Assembly: GCA_040877625.1 (NCBI GenBank)
Contig: JBBDNK010000041.1
Span: forward strand, 248,001 to 312,000
Source of the DNA: Methylonatrum sp040877625
GTDB lineage: Bacteria > Pseudomonadota > Gammaproteobacteria > Nitrococcales > Aquisalimonadaceae
Length of the DNA: 64,000 nucleotides
Reading direction: 5' to 3'
In this document: positions 63,756-64,000 of the stretch, one piece after another
Numbering within the stretch: the first letter of the stretch is position 1
How the letters are laid out: each line of letters starts with the position of its first letter
Made by a program: the position numbers and the translations under genes
Notes under the pieces: generated by a model
Seen by the model: the letters and a program-made list of their open reading frames with translations, nothing else
Told to the model about the DNA's origin: nothing
The model's database searches: none

Positions 63756-64000
63756 TCAGTAGTCGTTGGGATCGATGCCCAGTGCCTTGAGCTTGCGGTA
63801 CAGGTGCGTGCGCTCCATTCCCGCCAGTTTGGACAGTTCACCAACGCTACCACCCGCTTCCCGCAGTTGGTGCTGCAGATACAAACGCTCGAACTCTTCG
63901 CGGGCCTCCCGCAGCGGGCGATCGAACGGCATGGACGGGCCAACCGGAACGGTGGAAGCGGCCTGTGCCACGGCTCCACCCAGGGCGGCCTCTACCTCCG
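63756..64000 (-). CDS. ntrX: NtrX-type sigma-54 response regulator, C-terminal end (partial)
   Basis: 81 codons run in from the right edge and stop at 63756. The segment PLREAREEFERLYLQHQLRE followed by the Fis-type helix-turn-helix GSVGELSKLAGMERTHLYRK is the C-terminus of NtrC-family regulators. The position before trkA-trkH matches ntrX in many proteobacteria. The receiver and AAA+ domains lie outside the window. Confidence 0.85.
   Translation of the reverse strand, partial: EVEAALGGAVAQAASTVPVGPSMPFDRPLREAREEFERLYLQHQLREAGGSVGELSKLAGMERTHLYRKLKALGIDPNDY

Noticed and set aside
62363..63979. An 80-codon N-terminal extension of trkA
   Set aside because: It overlaps the ntrX-like 3' end out of frame; MKIIILGAGQVG at 63739 is the family start.

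Overview
The window is GC-rich bacterial chromosome from a gammaproteobacterium. The complete 2-oxoglutarate dehydrogenase set (sucA-sucB-lpd), the hisBHAFIE-tatABC block, trkH-trkA beside an NtrX-type regulator, and a methylcitrate (prp) cluster all fit that group. A purple-sulfur/Ectothiorhodospiraceae-like halophile is my best guess, but this rests on gene order and sequence flavour only. No rRNA, tRNA or CRISPR array was seen.

Positions 1-20,577 (all minus strand) form a secreted Rhs island. In transcription order it reads: an inactive-looking exported rhodanese-fold protein, a membrane-anchored transglutaminase-like protein, a giant Gly-rich/Ig/FN3 secreted protein of about 3.5 kaa interrupted by a 100-N assembly gap, a 1,321-residue Rhs protein with a Sec signal and a Cys-rich tip, a four-helix membrane protein, a small zinc-ribbon membrane protein, an orphan Rhs C-terminal cassette, and a lipoprotein. 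The left edge holds the N-terminal part of a second Ig-like secreted protein. Short shared junction sequences mark where Rhs tips have been exchanged.

Positions 20,950-30,093 hold a membrane diguanylate cyclase, a GH16-like protein followed by a truncated membrane gene, a MarR regulator, a REP-associated transposase with six REP elements and one internally deleted copy, two related immunity-like proteins next to DUF4329-type toxin tips (one only a relic), and a second full Rhs protein of 1,451 aa with a DUF6531-type N-terminus.

Positions 30,300-37,700 are dense in toxin-antitoxin genes: a mazEF-like pair, a decayed PIN module, a lone XRE antitoxin, vapBC, and a zeta-like kinase with a ParD-like partner. 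Between them lie a DUF6351 secreted hydrolase and a WYL-domain regulator.

Positions 37,742-64,000 are core metabolism. They include a 3-hydroxybutyrate dehydrogenase with a patatin-like phospholipase (probable frameshift), acuI-prpB-prpC-prpD for propionyl-CoA use, sucA-sucB-lpd, a PilZ-like protein, dtd, his and tat genes, a phasin-like protein, an LpxL-type acyltransferase, and K+ uptake genes. The phasin-like and hydroxybutyrate genes together suggest a polyhydroxybutyrate-storing organism.
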